From the NCBI GenBank assembly GCA_003171335.1, contig PMYD01000058.1, positions 287-38,880 of the forward strand: a DNA stretch of 38,594 bases, given 5' to 3'. Shown in pieces: positions 8,039 to 17,900 of this stretch. Made by a program: the position numbers and the translations under genes. This DNA is from Phycisphaerales bacterium (lineage in GTDB: Bacteria; Planctomycetota; Phycisphaerae; SM23-33; FEN-1343). The notes beneath the pieces were generated by a model that was given only the letters and a program-made list of their open reading frames with translations, made no database searches and was not told the DNA's origin. How positions within the stretch are numbered: position 1 is the first letter of the stretch; each line of letters opens with the position of its first letter.

Positions 8039-8488
8039 ATGAAAACGCGCAGTTGGAGCCTTCATAATATCTGCAACCTGGGCGGCGCAATCACCCTGGC
8101 AGTGCTGGCGTTGGGCCTGGTCGGCCTGACCGGCTGCGAGCGGCGGCTGGAGCCGGGCGAAACGTATCACAAGACGGCCATCGCCTGGCCCCTCTTCGAC
8201 GTCGAGAAGACCGAGGGCGTCGATGGCAACGGCCTGCGCTGGAGCCACGAGAAAAGCGATGCCGTTATCTGGCTGGCCAGCTCGGACAAGCTCCACAAAT
8301 TCGACAAGCAAGGCGAGCAGATCTACCGCAAGGAACGCAAGACGTTCATTCCGATCTACAGCGTGAACGTGGAGGAGGATGAGCAGTCCATCAAGACCTG
8401 GGGCATCATCCTGCTCTACCCCTATAACTCCAGCCGGCTGAAGGCCCCCACCGTGGCCATGCCGATGGCGCCCGTCAACCGGCGCTGA
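8039..8488 (+). CDS. Small predicted lipoprotein, unknown function
   Basis: 149 residues. After a basic start there is a hydrophobic stretch (AITLAVLALGLVGLTGC, about residues 17-33) whose end, LVGLTGC, fits a lipobox, so the mature protein would start at Cys33 and be lipid-anchored. The rest is a hydrophilic domain (RRLEPGETYHKTAIAWPLFDVEK, GIILLYPYNSSRL) that I do not recognise. AGGAAAGGA at 8024-8032 supports ATG 8039 over the ATG at 7991. It converges with oppF and diverges from the UroD-like gene. Confidence 0.75.
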   Translation: MKTRSWSLHNICNLGGAITLAVLALGLVGLTGCERRLEPGETYHKTAIAWPLFDVEKTEGVDGNGLRWSHEKSDAVIWLASSDKLHKFDKQGEQIYRKERKTFIPIYSVNVEEDEQSIKTWGIILLYPYNSSRLKAPTVAMPMAPVNRR

Positions 8489-8526
8489 TGCGCGCTGGAA
8501 GTTCCGGATGGCGTGTTCTCAAGCCT

Positions 8527-8543
8527 GCGCGGCCAAACCGCGC
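8527..8543. terminator. Hairpin between convergent genes
   Basis: GCGCGG, loop CCAAA, CCGCGC, sitting in the 62-base gap between the lipoprotein stop and the oppF stop. The stem is strong in both directions but no T-run follows, so it is at best a candidate bidirectional terminator. Confidence 0.4.
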
Positions 8544-8550
8544 GCTGCGC

Positions 8551-9597
8551 CTATTCCGCCATGCCGCGAAGCGTGAGTTCTTCGGCGAAGTGGCAGGCGG
8601 CTTGGTGGCCGGGGGTGATGCTGCGCAAGGGAGGAATCTCCTTGCGGCAGCGATCCTGGCAATAGAGGCAGCGCGTGTGGAACGAGCAGCCCGAAGGCGG
8701 GTTGGAGGGGTCGCCCACCTCGCCCCCGAGGATGATGTGCTGGCTCCTGCGCTTCGGGTCGGGCATAGGCACGGCGGCCAGCAGGGCTTCGGTGTAGGGG
8801 TGGCGCGGGCGGTCGAACAGGGGCTCGACATCCGCCAGTTCCACGATCTTGCCCAGGTACATCACGGCCACGCGGTCGGAGATGTGCCGCACCACGGACA
8901 GGTCGTGCGCGATAAAGAGGTACGTCAGCCCCAGCTCCACCTGGAGCCGTTGCAGCAGGTTGATCACCTGCGCCTGCACGGACACATCCAGCGCCGAGAC
9001 GGGCTCATCGGCCACGATGAAGCGCGGGCTTAAGGCCAGCGCCCGCGCGATGCCGATGCGCTGCCGCTGGCCGCCGGAAAAGGCGTGCGGGTAGCGCACC
9101 AGGTGCTCGACCTTCAGCCCCACCTGCGTGATGAGCTGGCGCACCCGCTGGCGGCGCTCGCCGCGCGGCACGCCGTTGACCAGCAGCGGCTCGGAGATGA
9201 TCTCCTGCACGGTCATGCGCGGGTTCAGGGAGGCGTACGGGTCCTGGAAGATCATCTGCATGTGGCGGCGCAGCGGCTTGAGCTGGGCGGCGGGCAGGGC
9301 CGCCACATCCACAGTGCGGCCATCCACGCGCAGCTTCACCGCGCCGGCCGTGGGGTGCAGCGCCCGCAGGAGCGTCTTACCGACGGTGGTCTTGCCCGAG
9401 CCGCTCTCGCCCACCAGCGAGAGGCATTCGCCGGCGAAGACGTCGAAGCTGACGCCGTCGACCGCCTTGACCTGCCCCACCACGCGGCCCAGCATGCCGC
9501 GCTTGATGGGGAAATGCTTTTTCAGATCGCGTACTTCCACCAGCGGCAAGGCCGTTTTTCCGGCGGCGGCTCCAACCTGTGCGGCAGCTTCAACCAC
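8551..9597 (-). CDS. oppF: Oligopeptide/dipeptide ABC transporter, ATP-binding protein
   Basis: The second ATPase of an Opp/Dpp-type importer, acting on the cytoplasmic face together with the upstream OppD-like subunit. It has Walker [17 protein letters not shown], signature [16 protein letters not shown], Walker [20 protein letters not shown] and the switch histidine in [15 protein letters not shown]. The C-terminus carries the family extension with cysteines ([21 protein letters not shown]). The GTG at 9597 is chosen because it follows GGAGGAGG by about seven bases and overlaps the oppD stop by 8 bases, giving 348 residues. It is the last gene of the minus-strand operon. Confidence 0.93.
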   Translation of the reverse strand: MVEAAAQVGAAAGKTALPLVEVRDLKKHFPIKRGMLGRVVGQVKAVDGVSFDVFAGECLSLVGESGSGKTTVGKTLLRALHPTAGAVKLRVDGRTVDVAALPAAQLKPLRRHMQMIFQDPYASLNPRMTVQEIISEPLLVNGVPRGERRQRVRQLITQVGLKVEHLVRYPHAFSGGQRQRIGIARALALSPRFIVADEPVSALDVSVQAQVINLLQRLQVELGLTYLFIAHDLSVVRHISDRVAVMYLGKIVELADVEPLFDRPRHPYTEALLAAVPMPDPKRRSQHIILGGEVGDPSNPPSGCSFHTRCLYCQDRCRKEIPPLRSITPGHQAACHFAEELTLRGMAE

Positions 9598-10693
9598 GGC
9601 GGGCCTCCTCCTTCTGTCGGGCGAAGCACGCCACGGTGTGGCCGGCGACCGCCTGCGCCCCCACGGCGCGGCCGGCGATGACTTCCTCCAGCGAGGGCGG
9701 GCTGCCCACATCGCAGCGGCCCACGCGGGCCTCACCGCAGCGCGGGCAAAACGCGCAGCCCGCCGGCTGGCTGAAGACGTCGGGTATCGAGCCGCGAATC
9801 ACCTCCAGGTTGGTCTTGCGGGCCACCTGGCGGCCGGGAATCGATCGCAGGAGCGCCTGCGTGTACGGGTGCTGGGGGCGTTCGAAGAGATCCACCGTGG
9901 AGGCCTGCTCGACCACGCGGCCCAGGTACATGACGGCCACCTCATCGGCCATCTCGGCCACCACGCCCAGGTTGTGCGTGATGAGCATGATGGACATGTG
10001 CAGCCGCTGCTGCAATTCACGCATGAGCTGGAGAATCTGCGCCTGGATCGTCACATCCAGGGCCGTGGTGGGCTCATCGGCGATGAGCAAGTCCGGCCGG
10101 CAGCACAGGGCCATGGCGATCATGACGCGCTGGCGCAGGCCGCCGGACATCTCGTGGGGGTACTGGCTGAAGCGGCGGGAGGAGTCGGGGATGCCCACCT
10201 GGCTCATCATCTCGATGGCGTGCTGGCGGGCCCCTGACCCCTTCAGGTGCAGGTGCAGGCGGGCGGCCTCGGCGATCTGGTTGCCCACCGTGTGCACGGG
10301 CGACAGCGAGGTCATGGGCTCCTGGAAGATCATGGCGATGCGCGCCCCGCGGATCTGCCGCATCTGCGGCCCATCGGGCGACAGGTCGGTCAGGCACGTG
10401 GAGCCGCCGGGGCCGTAGAGATCCACGCGGCCCGAGAGGATCCTGCCCGGCGGGTCGATAAGCTGGAGCACGCTGAAGGCCGTGACGCTCTTGCCGCAGC
10501 CGCTCTCGCCCACGACGCCCAGCGTCTTGCCCCGCCGGACGGTCAGCGAGACGCCGTTGACGGCGCGGACCGTGCCTTCATCCAGGAAGAAATGCGTGTG
10601 CAGGTCCTGGATCCGCAGCAGTACATCATCCGCCGGCGCGGCCGCGGCGCTGGCGCCTGAGGAGGCCTGATTGTTTGTGCGAGAGTCAGTCAA
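9590..10693 (-). CDS. oppD: Oligopeptide/dipeptide ABC transporter, ATP-binding protein
   Basis: The first ATPase of the Opp/Dpp-type importer, 367 residues. Walker A is [19 protein letters not shown], the signature [15 protein letters not shown], Walker [20 protein letters not shown] and the switch region [14 protein letters not shown]; the C-terminal cysteine extension reads [19 protein letters not shown]. The best start is a TTG at 10693, 5 bases after the oppC stop, within AATTGAC, the same start context used by oppA and oppC in this operon. The first 25 residues are Ala/Ser-rich and not conserved in type, so a slightly later start cannot be ruled out. It overlaps oppF by 8 bases. Confidence 0.92.
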   Translation of the reverse strand: MTDSRTNNQASSGASAAAAPADDVLLRIQDLHTHFFLDEGTVRAVNGVSLTVRRGKTLGVVGESGCGKSVTAFSVLQLIDPPGRILSGRVDLYGPGGSTCLTDLSPDGPQMRQIRGARIAMIFQEPMTSLSPVHTVGNQIAEAARLHLHLKGSGARQHAIEMMSQVGIPDSSRRFSQYPHEMSGGLRQRVMIAMALCCRPDLLIADEPTTALDVTIQAQILQLMRELQQRLHMSIMLITHNLGVVAEMADEVAVMYLGRVVEQASTVDLFERPQHPYTQALLRSIPGRQVARKTNLEVIRGSIPDVFSQPAGCAFCPRCGEARVGRCDVGSPPSLEEVIAGRAVGAQAVAGHTVACFARQKEEARRG

Positions 10694-10698
10694 TTCGG

Positions 10699-11862
10699 TT
10701 ATCTCACATACGGGTCGGCCGCATCGCGCAGGCCATCACCCACAAAGTTAAAGGCCAGGACCATCACGACCACCAGCACCGCGGGGCTAAGCAGCCAGGG
10801 CTGCTGGGCCACGGCCTGCACGTTTTGGGCATCGTAGAGCAGCACGCCCCAGCTCACCACCGGCCGGCGCAGGCCCAGGCCCAGGTAGCTCAGGGCCGTC
10901 TCGCCCAAGACCACGTTGGGAAGCTGGAGCGTCAGGCCGACGATGATGTTGCTGGTGAAGCCTGGCAGCAGGTGCCGCCACATGATCCGCCAGGTGGACG
11001 CCCCCGACAGGAGAGCCGCCGTGGCGTAATCCTCCTCGCGCAGGGACAGAATCTTGCCGCGCACCACGCGCGCCAAGCCCGTCCAGCCGATCAGCGAGAG
11101 CACCAGGATGATGCCGAAATAGGTCTGGATGGGCGTCCACGAGGCCGGCAGCGCCGCCGACAGGGCCATCCACAGCGGGATCGTCGGGAACGACTGGATC
11201 ACCTCGATGAGCCGCTGGATCAAATGGTCCACCATGCCGCCGAAGTAGCCGCTGGCAGCGCCGATGGTCAAGCCGAAGAAGAAGGTCAGCGCCACGCCGA
11301 TCAGGCCGATGGTCATGGAGATTCGGGCGCCGTACACCAGGCGGGTGAACAGGTCGCGGCCGAGTGAGTCGGTGCCCAACAGGTGCAGCGTGCCGCCGGC
11401 GCCCACGCCAAAGAGGTGCAGCCGCATGGGGATGAGGCCCCACAGGTCGTACCGGCTGCCCAAGACGAAGAACCGCACCGGGCAGGCCGTGGTCGTGTCC
11501 TCGGCGTACAACCGCCGGCGGGTCTCGGGGTGGCGGACGCCGGAGAGGTTATAGACGAAGGGCCGCAGGTGGAAGCCATCCGCGCCGATCCAGTGCAGCC
11601 GCTGCGGCGGCGAATACGCCAGGTCGATGTTGCGATCTTCCGGCACGTACGGAGCGATGAGCTCGCACAGGATCACCAGCACGTACAGGTTGGCGATCAG
11701 GGCCAGCGACCATACGGCCACTTTGTGCTTGCGGAATTTCCACCACATCAGCCGCCACTGCGAGGCGGTGTAGACGGAGGCGCCCTTGGCGGCCAACTCC
11801 TCCTCGACGACGGAGGCGGCGGAGGGGCTCTTGGGCTCAAGCTGTCCGGTCAGTTCGGTCAA
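10699..11862 (-). CDS. oppC: Oligopeptide/dipeptide ABC transporter permease
   Basis: The second membrane subunit of the importer, 387 residues. An N-terminal cytoplasmic stretch is followed by TM1 ([21 protein letters not shown]). Next comes an extracytoplasmic segment of about 100 residues, longer than usual for OppC, and then the BPD_transp_1 core beginning near [23 protein letters not shown]. The cytoplasmic coupling (EAA-like) loop is [24 protein letters not shown]. The start is TTG at 11862 in AATTGAC, overlapping the oppB stop (TTGA). This looks like strict translational coupling. Confidence 0.93.
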   Translation of the reverse strand: MTELTGQLEPKSPSAASVVEEELAAKGASVYTASQWRLMWWKFRKHKVAVWSLALIANLYVLVILCELIAPYVPEDRNIDLAYSPPQRLHWIGADGFHLRPFVYNLSGVRHPETRRRLYAEDTTTACPVRFFVLGSRYDLWGLIPMRLHLFGVGAGGTLHLLGTDSLGRDLFTRLVYGARISMTIGLIGVALTFFFGLTIGAASGYFGGMVDHLIQRLIEVIQSFPTIPLWMALSAALPASWTPIQTYFGIILVLSLIGWTGLARVVRGKILSLREEDYATAALLSGASTWRIMWRHLLPGFTSNIIVGLTLQLPNVVLGETALSYLGLGLRRPVVSWGVLLYDAQNVQAVAQQPWLLSPAVLVVVMVLAFNFVGDGLRDAADPYVR

Positions 11863-12953
11863 TTCTGTTTCCGCTCGTAACGAATTCTCGGATCCACGAT
11901 CACCAGCAGGATATCGCTGATGAGCGTGCCCACGACGGTCAGGGCGGCCATGAGCATGACCATGCTGCCGGCCATGTACATGTCCTGGCTCAAAAGCGAC
12001 GTGAGCAGCAGCGGCCCGACGGTGGGCAGGTTCATCACCACGGCCACGATCACCGAGCCGGAGACGATGCCCGGCAGCAGCCAGCCGATGGTGCTGATGA
12101 TCGGGTTGATGGCCACGCGCACGGGATATTTCATCAGGAGTCTGACGCGCGGCAGGCCCTTGGCCCGCGCGGTGATGACGTACTGCTTGCGCAGCTCATC
12201 CAGCAGGTTGGCGCGCAGGATGCGGATGAGGCCGGCCGTGCCGCCCAGCCCCAGCACGATCATGGGCACCCAGATGTGGGCCATCAGGTCGGAAACCTTG
12301 GCCCACGACCACGCAGCGGTCTGGAATTCCGGGGAGAACAGCCCCCCCGCATCCATGCCCCAGGCCTCCTGGGCCACATACATCAGCACCAACGCCAGCA
12401 GGAACGAGGGCGTGGCCAGGCCTAAAAAACCCAGGAAGGTGAAGAGGTAATCGCCCACGGAATATTGGCGCACGGCGGAGTAGATGCCGATGGGGATCGC
12501 CAGCGCCCAGGTGAAAAGCAGCGTCAGGATGGACAGGGCCACCGTCAGCAGCAGCCGCTCGGTGATGAGTTGGCCCACCGGCCGCTCGTGCTCCAGCGAC
12601 CAGCCCATGTTGGGCCACTTGAAGTGCGGCCACTGCCAGCGGAAGGTCTGGGTCTTATCGGGGTTTTCGTGCCAGAAGTAGGCGCCGTCCTCCGGGCTGC
12701 GGACAAAACCCAGCGGCAGCAGGTCGTTGGACCACTTCAGGTACTTGATGTGGAACGGGTCATCCAGGTTGTACAGCCGGCGGAGCCGCTCGATGTCGCC
12801 GGGCTTGACGTTTTCGCCGGCGGCCTGCATGGCCTCCAGGTGGCTGGTGACGTAGTCGCCGGGGGGAAGCTGGATAATGCCGAACGAGATCAGGGAGATC
12901 ACCCACAGCGTGGGGAACATCCAGAGGATTCGCCGCAAGATCCAGGTACCCAT
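11859..12953 (-). CDS. oppB: Oligopeptide/dipeptide ABC transporter permease
   Basis: The first membrane subunit of the importer, 364 residues from the ATG at 12953. It opens with the classical OppB segment WILRRILWMFPTLWVISLISFGIIQLPPGD. An extended extracytoplasmic region with WQWPHFKWPNMGWSLEHERPVG follows, then the five-helix BPD_transp_1 core, with the coupling loop YVITARAKGLPRVRLLMKYP and the tail SDILLVIVDPRIRYE. The ORF extends upstream to 13025, but that part overlaps oppA and is unlike the family, so the ATG 7 bases after the oppA stop is preferred. Confidence 0.93.
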   Translation of the reverse strand: MGTWILRRILWMFPTLWVISLISFGIIQLPPGDYVTSHLEAMQAAGENVKPGDIERLRRLYNLDDPFHIKYLKWSNDLLPLGFVRSPEDGAYFWHENPDKTQTFRWQWPHFKWPNMGWSLEHERPVGQLITERLLLTVALSILTLLFTWALAIPIGIYSAVRQYSVGDYLFTFLGFLGLATPSFLLALVLMYVAQEAWGMDAGGLFSPEFQTAAWSWAKVSDLMAHIWVPMIVLGLGGTAGLIRILRANLLDELRKQYVITARAKGLPRVRLLMKYPVRVAINPIISTIGWLLPGIVSGSVIVAVVMNLPTVGPLLLTSLLSQDMYMAGSMVMLMAALTVVGTLISDILLVIVDPRIRYERKQN

Positions 12954-12960
12954 GAGCCAA

Positions 12961-14997
12961 TTACTCTTTCTTGATCGCGTAGCACTCGGGGGCCGTGTTG
13001 CCCGGTCCCCGGGAATACCAGTCATAATACGCCGTTTCGGGCACGTTCAAAAAAGAATCCTGCACCACGGTTACCAGCGGGGCATCGCTGACCAGGCCGA
13101 TTTCCCACACGTTGTCCGCGCGCATATCCAGGACCTGGCGGCAGCGGCGGATCTGCTCGGCCGGATCGACGACCTGGCCGATGGAGCGCCAGATTTCCAT
13201 CGCTTTGACCATCTCCGGCACGGGCTTTTCACCCTTTTCGCCCTTGGTTTCGTACCACAGGCCCCACAGCCGGGCCTGCCAGTCATAGCGGTTGGCGGGC
13301 AGGGGTGAGTCGCCGATCAGCGGGTTCTGCTCGCCACCGTAGAACCAGGCGTAAATATCGTGCAGGCCGGCCCAGTACCGCTCGCGCCACAGCTCGTAGG
13401 CCTGAATGCGCAGGTCCGACTTGATGCCCACCTCCCGCCAGAAGCGGCTGACGAGGTGCAAAGCGTCGTCGTAGCCGGTCAACGGGCAGGAGTTGATGTC
13501 CACCACCAGCGTCTGGCCATCCGACCGCCGGCGGTAGCCGTCGGCATCGCGCTGGGTCAGGCCCAGTTCATCCAGCAGCGCGTTGGCCCCGACGGGATCG
13601 TATTGCGTGTACGCGTTTTCGGCATGTTCCGAGTAAAACGGCGAGCGCGAGGTGGGCGTATTCTGCCGCTCCCGACCCAGGCCCAGGAACTGCACCTCAT
13701 TGATTTCGTGACGATTGATCGCCAGCGACAGCGCCTTGCGGAAGCGCAGATCGTTGAACAGGGCGTTCTTGACGGGGTCGGGATGATTCAGGTTGGGGAT
13801 CAGACGCGGGCAGTCCGGCCCGAACCAGTGCAGCACGCGGAAAGGCGTGATCAGGCTGCCGGGCTTGTGGCTGAGGAGGCTTTTTTCCATGAGCAGGGGG
13901 TAATACGGCAACTCCAGCTTGGTGGCCAGGCTTAAATCGCCCTTCATGGCCTTGAGATAGAGCGTCTGCTTGTCGCTGACCACGTAGCAGACGATGCGGT
14001 CGAGGTAGGGCAACTGGTTGCCCTGGGGATCCACCTTCCAGTAGTACGGGTTGCGCACAAAGACCGTGGGCTTGCCCGGCACATATTCCTCGTTGAGGAC
14101 CCAGGCGTCGAGTTGGGGCAGCTCGGAATTGACCCAAAAGGCCTTCTGGCGGTCCAGCAACTGGTAGGGACCGGCCACGCCGTACTTGACCACCAGGCGA
14201 TTGAGCTCGGCCTTGTCGGCGTATTTCGGATGAAAACGCTTCAGGTAATGGGACGGGCAGCCATGATACGCCCCTCCCGCCACATGGGCGATAAACAGTC
14301 CGTTGGGCGCGGCGAAACGCAGGCGGATCGTATAGTCGTCTATTTTCTCCAGCTCGAACGGCTTGCCACCCGGCTTAAACTCATCGGCAAGAGTGGTCGT
14401 GACATTGGGGTCCAGCAAAAGATCGTTACGCCAGAAGACATAGTCATCGGCGGTGTGGGGGGCGCCGTCGGACCAGCGGATTCCCCGCCGCATGTACAAG
14501 GTGACGGTTCGCCCATCATCGGCGACTTCCCATTTCTTCAGCACGTTGGGCAGGATGTCGCGCCCAAAGGGGTCGAAGCGAACCGGCTCTTCATAGCCGA
14601 TGCGGTGGGTGATGTAGCGCGTCGTGTCGGTGTCGCAGCGCACCCAGTCGCCGCCATAAGGGCCGCACTGGTCGGGCGGGGTGATGACCAGCGGCTCTTC
14701 GGGCAGCCGCTGCTCCAGGGGCGGCAGTTCCCCCGCCGCCACGCGTGCGGCCAACTGGGGCGACTCGTGGAAAACGCGGGGCTTGTCCGCGGGCCATTCG
14801 CTGACGTGATGGATGCGGACTTTCTGGAGATCCTCCGCGGTGACGCGGTGGAACGTGGTCGGCAGGGCGCGCAGCTCCTCCAGATTTGTGCGGCCAGCCC
14901 CGCACAGCGACCACGCCGCCCTGGCGGTGAGCTGCACGCCCGCCGCCATGAACAGCGCTGCCGCCAGGAACGCCGTCAGACCGCGAAGGAACGTCAA
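12961..14997 (-). CDS. oppA: ABC transporter substrate-binding protein, SBP_bac_5 family
   Basis: The extracytoplasmic solute receptor of the Opp/Dpp-type importer. At 678 residues it is longer than E. coli OppA (about 540). The N-terminal signal segment is LTAFLAAALFMAAGVQLTARA; no clear lipobox is present. Family hallmarks include LPNVLKKWEVADDGRTVTLYMRRGIRWSDGAP, the hydrophobic ligand-barrel regions, LRFRKALSLAINRHEINEVQFLG and VDINSCPLTGYDD. The ligand may be a peptide but could be another solute. The start is TTG at 14997, seven bases after AGGAG and overlapping the stop of the giant surface-protein gene (AATTGACG), so the two are probably translated together. Confidence 0.93.
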   Translation of the reverse strand: MTFLRGLTAFLAAALFMAAGVQLTARAAWSLCGAGRTNLEELRALPTTFHRVTAEDLQKVRIHHVSEWPADKPRVFHESPQLAARVAAGELPPLEQRLPEEPLVITPPDQCGPYGGDWVRCDTDTTRYITHRIGYEEPVRFDPFGRDILPNVLKKWEVADDGRTVTLYMRRGIRWSDGAPHTADDYVFWRNDLLLDPNVTTTLADEFKPGGKPFELEKIDDYTIRLRFAAPNGLFIAHVAGGAYHGCPSHYLKRFHPKYADKAELNRLVVKYGVAGPYQLLDRQKAFWVNSELPQLDAWVLNEEYVPGKPTVFVRNPYYWKVDPQGNQLPYLDRIVCYVVSDKQTLYLKAMKGDLSLATKLELPYYPLLMEKSLLSHKPGSLITPFRVLHWFGPDCPRLIPNLNHPDPVKNALFNDLRFRKALSLAINRHEINEVQFLGLGRERQNTPTSRSPFYSEHAENAYTQYDPVGANALLDELGLTQRDADGYRRRSDGQTLVVDINSCPLTGYDDALHLVSRFWREVGIKSDLRIQAYELWRERYWAGLHDIYAWFYGGEQNPLIGDSPLPANRYDWQARLWGLWYETKGEKGEKPVPEMVKAMEIWRSIGQVVDPAEQIRRCRQVLDMRADNVWEIGLVSDAPLVTVVQDSFLNVPETAYYDWYSRGPGNTAPECYAIKKE

Positions 14998-17900
14998 TTC
15001 GGACTCCTGTCAAGGACCTGACCGGCTGCGCTGACCAGGCTGGTGCTGATCAAGTGGAAGAAATCGTAACCGACGAAGACCGACACCGGCACCTTGAACA
15101 GGATGCCGCCGCTGGTGACCACCGCCGAGGCCCCGACATCCGGCACCGTCTGCACGACGCGCTGCCCGTTGGTCAGCACGCCAGTCACCACGGACACGGT
15201 GCCGGCAGCGCTGTTAAAGGCGACCTGGAAGTCGCTGAGGATGTCGTTCACATCGGCCAAGGCGCCAAATCCCGCGTTCGTGTCCAGCCGGAAGTTCGCA
15301 TTGACATTCTGCGCCAGGGGTTGCGCCAGGGCGATGCCGACATAGACATAGTCGCCCAGCACGCGCATGTACGTGGCGGCGATATCGGCTCCGGCCTGGG
15401 CCGAATCGCCCACGCGGTCGCGGGTTACCAGTTCAGAGGGCAGGAACGACTCCACGCCAGTCATACCCATTTGTACGGTGAACTGACCCGCCGGGATCGC
15501 CGACAACCCGCGCGGGGACGGCCAGGTCCAGTTGGCGTGGCTGTCGAAACTATCGGTGTAAACCATCCGCGTGGCGTGCCAGGTGGCGACACCGAAAGGC
15601 TGATCGGCCAGCGGGTCGGCATTGCGGAGGGTCAGCGTACCCACGTCGTAGGCGGCAATGTTGCTGTTGACGAAGCTGTACGTGATCCGCCGCGTGATGG
15701 GATCGAAGGCCGGCAGCCCGATGATAGTCAACCGGCTGATCTTGGCCGCCGCCGCGGTGCCCACGTGCTGCGCGGGGTTGTTGATCTGCGTGTACGGGTT
15801 GGGCAGGCCCGTCGTGCCAGCCACCACGCCGGCGTACACGTTGGTGTCGGTCATGGCCTTGGTGACGATGGAATTGATGTTTCCCGGCGTTACCAGGTCC
15901 ACATTGTCCATCATGCCCAAAACGTTGACCACATTGACCGCATAGTGCAGCGGGTCGACCGGTTGCGTCACGGTGATGGTAGCGTCCTGCAAGTTACGCG
16001 AGACCGTCACGCTGTTTACGCGGCCGGTAATGTGCCAGATGCCACCGGCGTTGCCACGGATTGACGCGGCGTTCAGCACCGGCGCCGTGGCCGGTGTGGC
16101 CGGGCCGCTGAGGGTCATATTGGCCAGGAAATCGCCAGGCAAAGAGCGCCTGGCGTTGCCAGTGGTTCGAATGACCGCGGCGCTGGGGGCCGTGAAACTG
16201 CCCTGGTCGAACTGGGTTAGGGTCAGCGCGCTGACCGGCCGGCCCAGAGTCACATTGCTGTTATTGCCGAACCGGCCGCCCACGATAGACATGGGCGCCC
16301 CGCCGGCAGTGGCCGGCAGGGTAAGCGCAGCGCCATTCAGCAGATCGCCGATTTGAAGCGTATTTACGGTGCCCGCGCCGGTCATCACGATACCGCCGCC
16401 GGTGAAGTTCACGCCCCGTGCCAGCAGCCGGCTCAGCGGTGCGCTGCCCGTCAACGTGCCCATGGGCGTGACGGCGTCGCCGCCGACGGTGCTCACGGTG
16501 AGCGAGGCGCCGGGGTTTGTGCTGACCAGGTCCATCTCCTGGATCCACGCGCCGGCGCCGGCGACGGTAAACAGGCCTGCCACCCGCTGCTGCGACAGCG
16601 TGAATCCGCTGAAGACCAAGTGGGCCCCGGTCCGCACGGGCAGTACGCGAACGTGCGTGCCGTCGCCATCGACGTAGCTGACGCTCTGCCCGCTGACCAG
16701 GTCCAGGCTCAGTTGGCTGGGCAGCACGGTTATGGAAATTGTGCCCGTCGCGGTCAGGCTGCCGTCCGAGACGGTGAACGTGAAGCTGTCGGTCTGGCCG
16801 GCGTAGTTGTGCGCGGGCGTGTACGTGGCCTGGCGGCCGACCAGAACAAGGTTCCCGTACTTCGGCTGGGTTGCAATGGCGAAGACAAGCTGATCCAGCG
16901 GCGTTTCGACGTCGTGGCCGGTCAGCGTGATACCCACCGAGCCGCCGATCGTGGGCTCAACCAGCGTCTGCGAGTCCGCCACGGGAGGCTGATTCACGTG
17001 ATTGACGGTGATCGTGACAGTGGCCGGCACGCTGCTTAAGGCCGGAGAGGTGCCGACACCTGGCGGGTTGCCATTGTCCGTAACGACGTAGGTGAAGGTG
17101 TCGGTCCCGTAGAAGTAGGTCGCCGGCGTGTACGTGGCGACGCCGCCGTTGATCGTCAGCGTGCCGTGCGAAGGACCGCTGGCGGTCGAGAAGACCAGTT
17201 GGCTGGTCGGAGTCTCGACGTCCAGCCCCTCCAGGTTGAAGGTGACGGCGTTGTTCTCATCGGTGACCTCGCTGAGGCTGGTGGCGGTCGGGCGCTGGTT
17301 GACCGGCCGAATGGTGATGCTCACCGTCCCGGGCGGATTGGCCCGGCCGATGCTGTCGGCGGCGTTGAAGGTGAACTGGTCGGTGCCGTTGTAGTAGAGG
17401 TCCGGCGTGTAGGTGAATGTGCCGTCAGCATTGAGCACCAGCGTGCCATGCGCCGGCTGGCTGGCGGCCGTGTACGTCAGCGAATAGCCGTCGAAATCGC
17501 TCGCCGTGACGCTGCCGTTGAGGACGGTGTTCTCATCGATGGTGGGACTGCTGTCGTTGGCGACCGGCCGCGTCTTGGCGCCAAAGTCGTTGCCATCGGC
17601 CGTCTGGCTCACGCCCAGGTTCGTGACCGTAAGGAAGCCGCCGGCGGGGTAGGTCATCGTCCAATACTTGGGCACGACCACTCCCACCCTGTAATTGCCG
17701 GGCAACAGCCCGTTGAAACTGTAGTTGCCGTGAGAGTCTGTCGTCGTGGCGCGTTCGCCCGAGTCCTGTTGCCCGTTGCTGTTGGAGTCGAGGTATACCG
17801 TCCAGCCGGATAGACCCGGTTCGTTTTCTGCACTTCGAATGGACAGGGACCAGCCATTGAGCTGGCCGATGTTGCCGGCGGCCAGATCCTCCACCCGCAG

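Noticed and set aside
7775-8311. N-terminal extension of the UroD-like protein to 549 residues
   Set aside because: The extension is unlike the family and overlaps the divergent lipoprotein gene and both promoters.
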